Origin: Oryzias latipes
Lineage: Eukaryota; Chordata; Actinopteri; Beloniformes; Adrianichthyidae
Assembly: GCF_002234675.1 (NCBI RefSeq)
Contig: NC_019875.2
Location: 29,137,818 to 29,201,817 of the forward strand
Reading direction: 5' to 3'
Length of the DNA: 64,000 nucleotides
Shown: positions 37,001 to 47,885 of the stretch, piece after piece
Numbering within the stretch: the stretch's first letter is position 1
Layout: each line of letters begins with the position of its first letter
Program-made: the position numbers and the translations under genes
Notes under the pieces: generated by a model
Told to the model about the DNA's origin: nothing
The model's input: the letters and a program-made list of their open reading frames with translations, nothing else
Database searches by the model: none

Positions 37001-37763
37001 TTTTTGTGCTGTTTAACGTTCAATTTGAAGTAATTCTATCTAACAGCTTATTTTTCCCCGTTTTGAATGGTAAACTCCTCGTTTCTAGATTTTGACATTG
37101 AGATTTCTTTTATTAATAATCAGTTGCTGCACTGACAGATAATTGCACTACTTTCTAGTCAGTTTCCTCTTAAAAGTAGTCATTTTCTTATTTTGAGGCT
37201 AATTAGAAAACCTGCATCTGACCTGATCCTGTCCAGATTACCACGACCTAACGCTGGACATGAACACCGCCAACTCCTACCTGAGCCTCTCCGACGGCCG
37301 CAGATCGGTGACCACCCGCGCCGAGCCTCAGCCGTACCCCGACCACCCCGACCGCTTCACCAGATGGGCCCAGGTGCTGTGCAGGGCGGGGATGGCCGGC
37401 CGCTGCTACTGGGAGGTGGAGTGGGCGGGAAAAGGCGGCGTCTCCATCGGCGTGTGCTACAAAAACATGAGCAGGAGCGGAGACGGGAGCGAGTGCAAGC
37501 TGGGGCACAACTCCAGGTCCTGGACTCTGGACTGCTCCGGCACGGCCTGCTCGTTCACGCACAACAAGGAGAGCGTGGCCGTCTCTGCTCCCTGTGGCAG
37601 GAGAATCGGAGTGTTCTTGGACTTCAGGGGAGGGGCTTTGTCCTTCTACAACGTGTCAGAATCCATGGTTCTTCTCCACAAAGAGAAGGTCACGCTCACA
37701 CAGCCCGTTTATCCGGGGTTTTGGGTCGGGCTGGGCTCCACCTTAAAGCTGTGTGCACATTAA
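31054..37763 (+). CDS. finTRIM/TRIM25-like E3 ligase gene 2, complete RING-B-box-coiled coil-PRY-SPRY
   Basis: Complete TRIM gene. Seven coding exons join in consistent phase: 31054-31638, 34891-34977, 35066-35299, 36052-36211, 36290-36340, 36408-36467 and 37237-37763, for 567 aa. Exon 1 encodes a C3HC4 RING (CPVC, PCGHSYC, CPQC), B-box1 (CGVC, KSCLTC) and B-box2 (CQQHDKLLRLYC, CVKEKHKGHD). Exons 2-3 encode the coiled coil. Exon 6 holds the SEPKTRADFLQY linker typical of fish TRIMs. The last exon is a B30.2 domain with LDMNTANSYLSLSDG, YPDHPDRF, WAQVLC, GRCYWEVEW, GVCYKNMSR, SWTLDC and YPGFWVGLG. The first ATG after an open leader was chosen because RING spacing fits. Intron 1 (3.25 kb) is packed with short DNA transposons. 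Role by family: substrate capture through SPRY and ubiquitin transfer, often antiviral; the substrate is unknown. Confidence 0.9.
32093..32335 (-). mobile_element. MITE family 1, truncated copy in TRIM gene 2 intron 1
   Basis: Begins CCCACTCTGATGAAAATTG, the inverted end, then runs through TTCTGATGGAGGACA, TGAGTATTTCTTTATTCAA and GGGTGGGGCCACAG. The distal half is missing. Confidence 0.7.
32339..32458 (+). mobile_element. SINE fragment of the same family, split by a MITE
   Basis: GGCTGCACGCTGGTGCAGTG, GGTTAGCAC, CAAGTCC and GTGTGGAGTTTGCATGCATG give the head of the SINE; a short continuation (TTGGTTACTCTAAAT) follows the MITE at 32673. Confidence 0.8.
32459..32672. mobile_element. MITE family 2 copy inserted in a SINE
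   Basis: Full-length with TTAA at both edges (32459-32462 and 32669-32672). The SINE sequence runs up to 32458 and resumes after 32672 with TTGGTTACTCTAAAT, so the MITE landed inside an older SINE. Confidence 0.87.
32843..32990. mobile_element. MITE family 2, rearranged short copy
   Basis: The end motif CCCTTGTGCTAT.TTAG occurs three times in a row at 32843-32895, followed by the opposite half (GATGACCCAACTTCCAATG, AGCACAAGGGTT). This is a deleted copy with duplicated ends. Confidence 0.75.
33169..33372. mobile_element. MITE family 2 copy
   Basis: Left end complete (TAACCCTTGTGCTATCCTAGG); the right end stops at GATAGCACT, just short of the terminus. Confidence 0.83.
34295..34507. mobile_element. 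MITE family 2 copy with intact ends
   Basis: TTAACCCTTGTGCTATCCTAGG to AGATAGCACAAGGGTTAA, with TTAA duplicated exactly at both edges. This is the best reference copy of the family in the window. Confidence 0.88.
37237..37763 (+). CDS. PRY-SPRY (B30.2) exon of TRIM gene 2
   Basis: Single exon for the whole PRY-SPRY module (about 175 aa), entered in phase 1 so that T from the preceding exon completes a Tyr codon. It carries the three LDP, WEVE and LDYE-type blocks of B30.2 domains in the forms LDMN, WEVE and LDFR. The exon is GC-rich compared with its introns, like the RING exons of this gene pair, so coding GC is an easy visual marker here. The absence of a comparable block between 28200 and 31000 is the main evidence that gene 1 lacks SPRY. 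A possible polyadenylation signal lies near 38187. The gene is tail to tail with eef1d. Confidence 0.9.
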
Positions 37764-38439
37764 CGACTACTTTAAAAGCCCCCACCATTTCAAAAATGCC
37801 GGCTTTTATTTCCATAGCGACCACGTTAGGTTTTGGTCGCTGGCGGCTGACGGTCAGATTGGCGTGATTTTCAGAAGAATCGGTGAAAGAAGATTTTTGG
37901 ATTTCCTTGGCAACGGAGGTTTTTTGTTAGCCACGCCCACATATGTTCATGTCATTTCGATTTATGGCGTGTGTCAAGTTTTTTGAAGATCGCTTGCACA
38001 GGTTTTCTTTTCCCATTTTGCTGGGAAATGTGAAACACCGCCGAATGTCACTCGCAGCCACAAAATGTGCACCGAGCCAAAGGTCCTGCAGCCATCCAAT
38101 AATAATTTAAAACTTCCTTTGGATGTCTCAGACCCGAGTGTTTTGGTTTCTCAGTGAATTTCTAAATAATTTTTTAATGTTAATTAATAAAAATGATCAT
38201 TTTTTCTTGTCACATGATACGAGGTGACAGATTGTGATTTTTTGAGTTGGTGGTGGGGCGAATCGTCGCTCAAAGGCGCAGTAAGAAAGAATAATTGTAA
38301 AAAAACAATGTGGTCCTTCAGTTTAGGAGAAATTAGACTGAAATGGATGTAATTTCTGAAACCAGCTTTTTATTAACGGCAGAAGCTGGAAGAAGCAGCG
38401 GCGACACTTTGGTGGAGCGATCTGCAGCCGATGATCCTC

Positions 38440-41400
38440 TCAGATCTTGTTGAAGGCGGCGACGTCTACACTCTGGACCTATGAAGGAAGAGGAGCCAAA
38501 CCAGATTTAATATTCATATTTAAATGAGATTTACACTCAAATCCATGTTAATGAAGATGTTCTGCCTTTGCAATAACTCAAAGTCTGGACGCGTGTGGCT
38601 TACGAAGTCCTCGAACTTGGTGATCTCCTCCTCTAGGATGTCAGTGCCGACTTTGTCGTCCTCCACCACACAGTTGATCTGCAGTTTCTTGATGCCGTAA
38701 CCGACGGGAACCAGCTTGGAGGCTCCCCACAGAAGTCCGTCCATCTGCACCGAGCGCACGCACTCCTCCAGCTTCGCCATGTCCGTTTCATCATCCCACT
38801 GCGAGCAGAACAAGCAGACCAGGAGCGGCCGGTTTTTAACTCCACAGATGAACGCAAATATAATCCAGCTTTCATCCGGGGATTAAAATGAGAGCGGGAC
38901 ATGAAAGGAGCTCTTGGTGGATTTGTGGACCACCTACAGGTTTGACATCCAGCAGGATGGAGGACTTGGCGATGAGAGCAGGTTTCTTGGCTTTCTTGGC
39001 GGCGTAAGCCTCCAGGCGCTCCTGCTTGATGCGCTCTGCCTCCTCATCTTCCTCGTCACTGCCGAACAAGTCCAAGTCGTCGTCATCTCCATTTTCCACC
39101 TTGACCTGTTTGACTGAAGCGGCCTGGACCGGTGCGACCTGGACAAAAACATATAAATATATATAATGGGTGTAACGATACGCCAAAATCTCAATTGGGT
39201 TCGGTTCAGAATTTCATATGGTTCGGTACTGCTGTTTAACAAATCTGCCTGATATGAACTGCTATTAATGAACTTTCATATTATTGTTATTTATCGTGTG
39301 TGTTTTGCTGCCGGACACCTGGATTTCTCCCTTGGGAGATTAATAAAGTTTTTATACATCCATCTATTTTCGCTACTTTTTCGGTACAAAAAACTAAGGC
39401 AGAAAAAATTACTTCCAAAATGCATTTTTTGGTTTTACATAATAAATAAAATGTACATCTGTAGGTGATCTGCTTAATAAAATAAGAAAAACTTTTAGCC
39501 GCCAGGAACCAAAAACTTTGGATACCTAACACTGGACTAAAAAAAACATTTTAAGTTGCACGTTTTCTTCCTTGTATTGTTCCAGTCGGTGATGCCGTTT
39601 TAAGTTAGTTAGTTGCGGCTGGGTAGCTCGGTTGGTAAGGTGGGAAGCTACCATGCAGGAAACCAGGGTTCGATTCCCGGAGGGGAATGAGCAATGGTAC
39701 TGGGGGCAATTACCATATCAATGGCGAGCAGTTAACATCACCCAGTGAGGGTCCTTAGGCAAGACCCTTAACGCTACTGCCTCCCGAGCGCGGTTTCGGC
39801 TGCAGCTCACCGCTCCCCAAGGGGATGGGTCAAATGCGGAGAAAGAATTTCTCAGTGTATAAAAAAAAAAACAAAAAAAAAAACAGATTAGATGTGTTAC
39901 TGTGTTACGCTGTCTTTGTGTAACAATGTCAACACAACATTCCACTTATCCAACCGTCTTTTCCCTTCATGGATGCTGACAACAAAGCCAAAGTGCCCCC
40001 CCCCCCTCATCTCTGGCTTTGCGTCTGCATTAACCACATGTTGACATGCTAACTGTCCGTCACATAATAGCGTCTTGGATGAAACTCACGGCTTACATTA
40101 CTTCCACCTCGGCACAAAGTAAATACTATGGCGACCTGGGGGTTAACCCCGCCCATAGGCACCAAGACTCATGGGAAGTGTGAAATCTTGATCATCACAG
40201 AGAGAGCTATGAAGAGAAGTGAGGTTCATGTTGTTACGCTGTTCATGTGTGTTCATAATGAATGGGTCTTAATGCCTGAAAAGAGATTGAGTCATCTATT
40301 TCTCTGTCTACTCTGAGACTCTTTGAGGGGGGGTGGAGTGTGGGACAAGCACAGTCAACACAGCTAGTTCATCAGCAGCTCGGCTGTTGTTTCCCCGCTA
40401 TGAGCGACAAAGCGGCTGGATCGTTACTTCTGTTTCGGTTCAGTTGAACCGAAACGGTTGGGTTCAACTACGTGTATCGTTACACCCCTTATATAAATAT
40501 TTAAAAATCTCATGACATAATGTGAGCAGAGAAAAGCCTTTTTAGTTTGATCTATTCCAAACGTGAAACATCTACGGCACACGTGGAACGCCACCGTTTA
40601 CCTGAGCACACGGAGCAGCAGCTGGTGATTTTTCCAGGACAAACACTCTGGACTCCAACTTCTGGAGAGCGGCTCTCATCTCCTCCACCACTGACCACAA
40701 AACAAAGGGAGATTTTAGGATTGTGATAAATAATCATCTTTTGATCAGTTTTCAGTGTTTCCAGAGGTCTTTTCATTATAACGATGCCGTTTTTAGCCAG
40801 GATCCAAAATCCTGTATCGTTTTCTAGGACATAGTTTCTACCCAGCGGCGGGAGTTCAGTAGAAATTACTTAAGTTCTGGGCGGGACCATTGACCCCCCC
40901 CCCCCAATGCTGGGATGAGAGCTCTCCATTTACACCCTCTCTTGCTAGCTTACAGCCCTCCACAGCCTAACATTACCGGTGCAACAAAAACGGCAGCAAC
41001 TTCAGATCCATCCATCCGTCCAGTTGAGATCCAGATTCCAGCTCAGACCAGGAAAACAAAGACGTTCATGGATCTGTTTGTCTGCAGGTGGATGAACCAG
41101 AATGGGGCGGAGCAGGAAGCTTGTGGCCCCGCCCAGCATATTTTCTACATCAAATATATTTTTTTTTCCAACTGCATTTATCATCTGCTCCTGAGTCACC
41201 ACAATTTTAATTAATAAACACTCAGAAACCCAATTTTTGAGCTCAACTTTCTTTACTCAAGTCCTCCATTATCAGGAAAAATGCCAAAAGGACGAAAAAA
41301 TAAAAATAATAAACACCCAAAACTAAATTTTCTATTTGCTGCTTTCAAACTTGCCACATTGGTTTAGACAGGTGCCTAATTTACTGCTCCATGCTGGTCC

Positions 41401-44400
41401 AATAACCTGCCGCTTCAGTCATGTGTGGGAGGAGCCAAAGTCCCCACCCCTATCGCTATGGAAACATCGTGTGTATATATTACTCACATACAGTCATTAC
41501 ATTAAATCATAGAAGACTTTGAGGCATCAGGTTCCTTCATTGGAGTTCACAGTATCGTAATCAGGCCTCGTGTCTGCGCTCGAGACGACATTCAGAGACT
41601 CTCCCGGTACGGTGAGCTTCGCTGTCTGCTGTGCCTGCATGAGGGACACTTTCAGCGGTACTTCCGCCTCTCTCCCAGTTTGAGGAATTCCTGTCCCGAT
41701 TCATCGGAGGAGGATTGAATAAGAATAAGATTGGAGGAGCTTTTAGTTATCGTCTCAATGGAAATAAGGAAGAGAACGTTCATGTTGGTTTTGGACTCCA
41801 CCCTCTCATGACATCATCAACACATCACAGACCGGAGCAGAGGCTCTGATTGGTTAACTTGATGCCAATTCTTCACCATAATTGAACTCTGGAAACAACC
41901 CACTATGAGGCGATAATTTCACTAAGCGTCAGAATTTCCCAATTTTGCTGCTGCTAGAGAATTGCGCCTGACGCTCAAAGTGCGCCGCAGGACCTCTGAT
42001 GGCGCCTTTGAAACTAGACAGTCCTCACCTTTGTGGAGAGTTTGGTTCTCCAGCTCCAGACTCTTCATGCGGGAAACCAACTCCTGCTCTCCGGCGCCAC
42101 TGGAGGACGACTGCAGAGGAGAAGACGCTGTAGGTCAGAAATCCAGTCTGCCCGAAGCAGAGGAGCATGCAAAAGACGGACAAACGCATGCAACCGCGCG
42201 GAAACCTCTGATGGAAAACCGTGAAGCTACAGACAAAAACAAGGTTTTTCTTAATGAACCCCATCTTACGGCTTACTCTGCAGTTTTGAAAGAGAACCAG
42301 CAGAAGGGTTCATCCTGCAAGTTTTGAAGTAAAAAAAAAAAACAACCTGAAATGACTTAAATTTAGAGCAACTGGATGCAAAAACACTTGGGATGAACTT
42401 TTTTTCCATGAAAGACTGAGGCAGGACCACTGGGGTGGGGGGGTGGGGGAGGCAGGAAGGTGTCAGACAACAGCAGCTCAGTCATGCACCTAAAATGTCG
42501 AAACAACGGACGAATCGTGACGCCCCCCCATAGAAAAGGCCTGACCTCTAAATGAGCTAAATGAGGCCAAATCCCTCACGGTTCTGATGCGGGTGCTGCC
42601 ATCTTGAAACCAGTCGACCGTGATTGGTCCGAGTCATTGTATCCACGGCAACGACTGTCGTCGAACAGGAAGGATCCTATTGTGAGCCCCCACCTCTGTC
42701 CACGCCGCCACCTCTTGAACGCTGCGTTTCCATTGACTATGAAATTGCGAAATTGTGTTTTTTTGACAATTTCTAGAATTTCGATAATTTTTGCCAATTT
42801 GTGTGATTAAAACAGACGATTTCACCTTTTTCCTTCCCCGTCATTGACGCGGCTCCGGAGAATTGTACGTGGAGAGAGAACCACTCCAACATTTGAATCT
42901 GCCAATGGTCATTTTGCGTTCGTTAACCTTTTGTTTTTTCTTTAAATAGCTATTCACTCCGTGTTCATCCGCGTTGAGCCAGAGAGACACGGGCAAAACT
43001 TTTAACGCGTTTAAGATCATTTTAAAGTAAGAAGGAAAAGCATGGATGACGTCTGCTGCCATTGGCTAAACCAAAATCTGTCAGTCAGACCCCTCAGACA
43101 TTATAGACCCAAATGCTTTTACTGATGCATCTGATTGGTCAGTTAACCTGAATAACCTGGGATGAAGAAGAAAAACATCTTTAAAAAAGAAGGATCAGGA
43201 AGAAGGTGTTAAGAAGAAGGTATCCAAGGAAGGACAGTCATTCTGACAGATAAAGGGACTGAGTAATAACGGCCTACATCTGGATAGAAATCTACGGGAT
43301 TTTGGCTTCTTGGATCCAGCAGGTACTTCCCATTTGGGAACACGAGAAGGGAGGGGTCGAGCCGTCCATGGTTTCTACAGTCTACAGTCATGCAGCAGAC
43401 CAGCATGCTGACGCTGAACTGACAATACTTACATTTCTGTGCTGCCGCTTCTGCTGGCGACCTTTGGCCTGCTGCTGCTGCGGCGGTGGCGGTGTTGCTT
43501 TCACCTTTTCCCAGTAAAGTGCAACAAAGGATCAAATGAAAGGGTGTGTCTGTGCAGAACTCTAGACCATCTCCAGAAGAAGGAACCCGGATCATCGACA
43601 CAGACGATCTGATTTTAACACAAACCTAATTCTGATGGATTTAACTTTCTAGAACAGACTGAGATAAAACCTTCAAGTTAACGTTTTATTGATCTAAACC
43701 CCATTTCTGACATAAATCTGTTTACTTAAGCCTCAGGAAAAGGTGTCAGCCTATTTAAAAGGGCAGCATGGCTACAGGAACGGAAGCTACCCAAACTGTG
43801 AAATTTACGTTTCTGCTTTTTCAGATGAAGTGCTCGTCTATAAACTATTTATCCAAAAATAAACAACTTTAAGCCCATTTGAATCCAAGCAAGATTTTCT
43901 TCCTTTGACGCGTTTTCACGGCACAGACGGAGAGCACCTGAAAATCAAAACTGGTTTTCGTAAGTGGCCCGGGACAGGCTCCGGCAGCCCCGTGACCCCG
44001 AAAGGGAACAGATTGGAAAACGAATGAACATGCAAATCCTCTTCCTTCTAGCTGCTCCCTGTAGGGGGCGCCACAGCAAAAAAACAATGAGTTCTATCGC
44101 TAGAGGAGACATCACGTGATTCCTCATGGGAGGAGAGCACCGCCATCTTGGTGAGGTCCAGTCTCTGCAGCAGTGCAGCATGTGAACACACTTTTTGCAA
44201 AATGCCACACTTCATTGTGCGGGTTTCAACTGCCAAAATCTGAGAAATGCATCCAGGAAGGAGGAAGGCATAAGGTTTGACAGGCAAATACTATAATTTT
44301 GTTCTTTTAATGCTGCAGGGGCTTCATTAATCGAACACATGTTGACATGCATGATGTTACAGGGCTATCAACATGCTGCATGATGTACGTATAATTTGCT

Positions 44401-47392
44401 GTAGACATAAATGTAAACTTTATTTTGTTAAACATATATACAGTATACCAGGACTAGGCTATTATAATAATATAGATTTATACATTTCTGACTCAGTGAC
44501 TGAACTTTTCTTGCAGGTTTCCAATGGATTCAGACTTAAGGAAAAAGTGGACCTTAGCAATAAAAAGATCTAACCCAGATGGATCACTGTGGTACCAACT
44601 AGTAATACAGTCTGGATGTGTTCAAAAGATTTTGAGGAAAAACATTTTGATAAGAGGCCAGACTGTTTGATTGAAACCCGACACCATAAAATCTGTTTTA
44701 CACCAAATTGATCACTCACATGAATCAGTAAATCTATTGTTTTTCTTTGTGTTTTTTTTTTTTTTTTTAAAAAGGGGAAAATCTGTTGTTGACTTTTGGA
44801 CTTATTGTTGACTTATTATTGATTTATTATTATTATTTGATATTATTATTGACTTACTATTGATTTTTTATTATTTATTATTGATTCATCATTATTGTTA
44901 TTGACTTCGTCTTCTTTACCGTTTTTTCCCTTTCGGGGTCACGGGGCTGCTGGAGCCTATCCCGGCCACTTGTGGGCGAAGGCAGGGGACAACCTGTACA
45001 GGTCGCCAGTCTGTCGCAGGGTAGAATGTCCACAAACACACAGCCATTCACTCTCACACTCACACCTAGGGACAATTTAGAGTTGCCAATCAACCTATGT
45101 AGCATGTTTTTGGACGGTGGGAGGAAGCCGGAGACCCCAGAGAGAACCCACGCATGCACGGGGAGAACATGCAAACTCCACACAGGTCCCCTGTTGATGT
45201 AGTTTTTTCATGTCCTCCAGCCGGGACTTGAACCGGGGGCCTTCTTGCCGTGAGGCAAGAGCGCTAACCACTGCGCCACCGTGCAGCCTATTGACATATT
45301 TATATATTGTTATTAATTATTATTATTATTGACGCATTATTGGGCTTTTCTAAATAATTTAAATTACATGTCAAAGAAGTCTTAAACTCTGAAATGTTTA
45401 AAACTTATTTTTAAAAATTCCTTGTAATATTTTTTTATTTATAAGTCCTGCAACAATGCATTTTTCATTAAAGTTTGAGCTTCTAAGGCTGCCTGTTTCT
45501 CTTATTTAACAACAACAACAACAACAAATGATGTATATATATATATAAATTATATACAAATATTATATATTTATTTATTTGTATAAATATATTGAAATAT
45601 GAATATTTATAAATTATATAAAAAGCTACTTAGATGCCACCATAGGCTATAGTAATCATTGTCAGATGGGCGCTGTCGACCTCACCAAGATGGCGTCGCA
45701 CTCCGCCACCGTCGGCCAGGCTTCCCAAGCGGGCGTGTCTCCTCTAGCGATTTAACTCATTGAAAAAAAACAGTCTAATCCTCTGCATCCTGCTCATTCA
45801 CATCAGCCACCTCATGTCCGTCTCTACACCCATGAACCTCCTCTTTCCTCCTGGTAGCATCGTTTAGTGACATCATCACTGCTCTTCCTCTCAAACTGCT
45901 TCCTGCATTTATCTGATCCTCTGGTGGATTCGTCCGCCCAGAAATCTCCCAAGTGCTCTTCCAGAGTAACCTCCGCCCCCGTCAGAGGTGACTAAGCTCT
46001 TATTCCAACGAGCATCTCTTTAACAAAACCTTCCATCTTTCCAGAGTTCAGCTTTCTCAAACAGCCTCATTACAAAACGAGAAAAGAGAATTTTTCCTCT
46101 TTAAAAGACGACAAACGAAGCTGTGGCTTCAGAAACTCCCTATGACCAGCAATCACAACATTTTATTACAAAACAGAGGGGGATTTAAAAATGACTGTTT
46201 TCGTTTAAACGGGTTTATTCCACGAGTCACGATACATGAAACCTGCCATGTTTTAAGGCTGTAAAACTCCTCACTACACACTTTAGAGACTTTTCTCAGA
46301 CAAACATTTTCTCTCTCCTTTTTTTTTCAAACATAAAGTCCAGGCTTGTAGAATGACAAAGATCTGATCAGGATCCCAGATGTATGTAAATGTGGCGACA
46401 GGAGACACGGCATGAAGGAGACTGATTGACAAGGTCAACAGCCAATCAGGACACAGAACACAATGAGCTGTTAAAAAAAATGAAAGAAAAGATACAAAAT
46501 TTCACCACAAAACAAAATCTGCGAAGCAGCGAGACTGCAAAAGGTGAACCGTGACACGTGGTTTAAAAACGAGGTTCAAAAACCAGAACGTATGCAACAC
46601 AATTTAACCAAATCCTGGGAAGATGGAACTGTTGGACTGCATACAAAGCAGTATGTTTACGTTGAAAGTGCTAAGTTTGAGAGGGATTCATTCGTTTTAT
46701 TACACTCCACCATACAAGCCAGTAGAAGTATTAGCCCACAGAAATGTTCTCATAGTTACTTGCTTATTGTTAAACTAAAACCAGGATTTTCTTTGTTTTT
46801 TGTTGTTTTTAAATAAACAAATCAAACTGAAACCATAATCCAGGTTTGAACCAAATTGTGGGGAAAGTCTTTAGCTCTATCCCTGGAGGGAACACCGTAC
46901 TGTTATCTGTATTTTCTTTACCCGTGTTTCACATTCCTCTCAGCTCTCTGCAACCTCAACGCTCCACTTAAGAAAACAGAAAAAGAGGATTTTATCCGGT
47001 TCAGCATTTTCCTTTGAGAACCGCAGGATCTCTCAGTGACGGAACCCTCTAAACTGCTGCCAGGACGGACTGAGAAGCAGAGACAGCTGCTCAAACACTT
47101 GACCCTTCTCACTACAGGCCACTTCTAAATCGAGTGACTCACATCAACACAAATGTCCCGGCAGCCGACGCTGCAGCACCGCCGTTTAAATCGGACGGAG
47201 AGACAACTCCAGGAAAGTTAGGCAGCATGGAACCATCGAGCATAGAAGTATATACATTTAAGGTTCTGGTACCTGTTGTTGGTGCTGAGTGACCGGGCCG
47301 TTTGCTCCCTCATAGAAATGCTTCTCCGCCTCATCGTAGCGATGTTTGTCAAACCAGATGTTCTCTGTGGCGAGGCACTGAAGTCCACTCAT
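38440..47392 (-). CDS. eef1d: eef1d, elongation factor 1-delta (guanine nucleotide exchange subunit)
   Basis: Subunit of the eEF1B complex that reloads eEF1A with GTP during translation. Coding exons on the minus strand: 47392-47273, 43504-43433, 42110-42029, 40690-40602, 39138-38938, 38798-38604 and 38478-38440, all in phase, giving 265 aa. Exon 1 encodes [19 protein letters not shown], as in human EEF1D (ENIW/EKIWFDK). Next come a Q/P/K-rich piece, the leucine zipper ([32 protein letters not shown]), an acidic stretch with [13 protein letters not shown] (casein kinase type site), the [20 protein letters not shown] linker, and the catalytic GEF domain ([35 protein letters not shown]) ending [12 protein letters not shown]. 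The 31-residue ENGAS...RDIARARENIQ segment of human EEF1D was not found; a 24-codon Q/K-rich exon occupies that place. A reverse AATAAA lies near 38368. Confidence 0.95.
39168..40488. mobile_element. hAT-like element in eef1d intron, with nested SINE
   Basis: The left end GGGTGTAACGATACGCCAAA and the reverse complement of the right end (GGGGTGTAACGATACACGTA) match; both are followed by a CGGTTC motif. Flanks are TA-rich (ATATATAAT and TTATATAA), so the 8 bp duplication cannot be fixed. No transposase frame is visible. It lies between the acidic-region exon and a leucine-zipper exon of eef1d. Confidence 0.8.
39614..39882 (+). mobile_element. tRNA-derived SINE nested in the hAT-like element
   Basis: The tRNA-like head GGCTGGGTAGCTCGGTTGGT carries an A box and GGTTCGATTCC is the B box. 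The body has CAGTGAGGGTCCTTAGGCAAG, ACCCTTAACGCTACTGCCT and GGATGGGTCAAATGCGGAGA, followed by an A-rich tail. Both pol III boxes look preserved. Confidence 0.85.
40765..41310 (+). mobile_element. MITE family 1 copy in eef1d intron
   Basis: Carries TCGTTTTCTAGGACATAGT, GGGCGGGACCATTG, TTGAGATCCAGATTCCAGCT, GGAGCAGGAAGCTTGTGGC and TTATCAGGAAAAATGCC. It lies between the two leucine-zipper exons of eef1d, antisense to the gene. Confidence 0.75.
43955..44012 (-). repeat. SINE 3' end fragment
   Basis: GGCCCGGGACAGGCTCCGGC and CCCCGTGACCCCGAAAGGGA match the tail of the SINE at 44926-45288 but inverted relative to it. Only the last 60 bases remain. Confidence 0.6.
44202..44705 (+). pseudogene. Broken THAP-domain (C2CH zinc finger) of the P-like transposase
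   Basis: Exon A (to 44274, TAAG|GTTTGA) reads [20 protein letters not shown], giving the first C-x4-C pair. Exon B (from 44517, acceptor TTCTTGCAG) continues [18 protein letters not shown] and GSLW, the FPxDxxLRKKW core of THAP domains. The last block, [12 protein letters not shown], lies in another frame, and the usual C-x2-H is C-x2-D. The ATG at 44202 is one base out of frame with the domain. At least two frameshifts are therefore present. Confidence 0.72.
44926..45288 (-). mobile_element. tRNA-derived SINE (GGCTGCACGGTGGCGCAGTGG type)
   Basis: On the minus strand it starts GGCTGCACGGTGGCGCAGTG, GTTAGCGCTCTTGCC and GGTTCAAGTCC (B box), then GGAGTTTGCATGTTCTCC, GGCTTCCTCCCACCGTCC, AATTGTCCCTAGGTGTGAG, CAGACTGGCGACCTGTACAG and a CCCGTGACCCCGAAAGGG end. 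This is a very common teleost repeat; the copy is nearly full length and well preserved. Confidence 0.9.
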
Positions 47393-47885
47393 GCTGGTAC
47401 TGAAGAGAACACAGTCAAGAGATTTTCATCATTTATTACCCAAAGAGAGCAGACCACGAACAAGGGGATGTGAGTGATGTAGGTCAGCTTCATTAGATGC
47501 TCCAAACATTGTAAACATGCGACAGATCAGACGTCCTGTTTCACGCTCATGCTTTGCCTTCCACGGATTTGCCGGCGTGCTGCAGCAGGCGTCGCCCCAA
47601 CAAGAGACATGCCTCGTCTGCAAGCTGGGGATTATCAAACAAAAGGCCGCACAGACCATCGCTTTTGTTCTCCTAAACGCAGCGAACGAGCCGACCGGTT
47701 CCTCCACAAACACTGCCGTGCATCACTTATGTGAGACGGCGCCATTCCTACCAACAAAACTTCAAGCTCGCATTATCAAAAAAAAAAAGGCCAAAAATAT
47801 TGCAGGCAGACCAAAAAGGCAGTTAAATTCTCAAACACACATTTCTTTTCCATTCCTCAAGTCAAAGGTGCCACACTTGTCCAAC

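Larger units (their letters stand above)
44083..45765 (+). mobile_element. P/THAP-type DNA transposon remnant with inverted ends
   Basis: The left end (44083-44160: CAATGAGTT, ATCGCTAGAGGAGACA, CCATCTTGGTGAGGTC) is mirrored at 45678-45765 (GACCTCACCAAGATGG, TGTCTCCTCTAGCGAT, AACTCATTG). Between them lie two exons of a THAP domain and a later SINE insertion (44926-45288). The transposase body is missing. P elements with THAP domains are known in fish; assignment rests on the THAP exons plus inverted ends. Confidence 0.75.
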
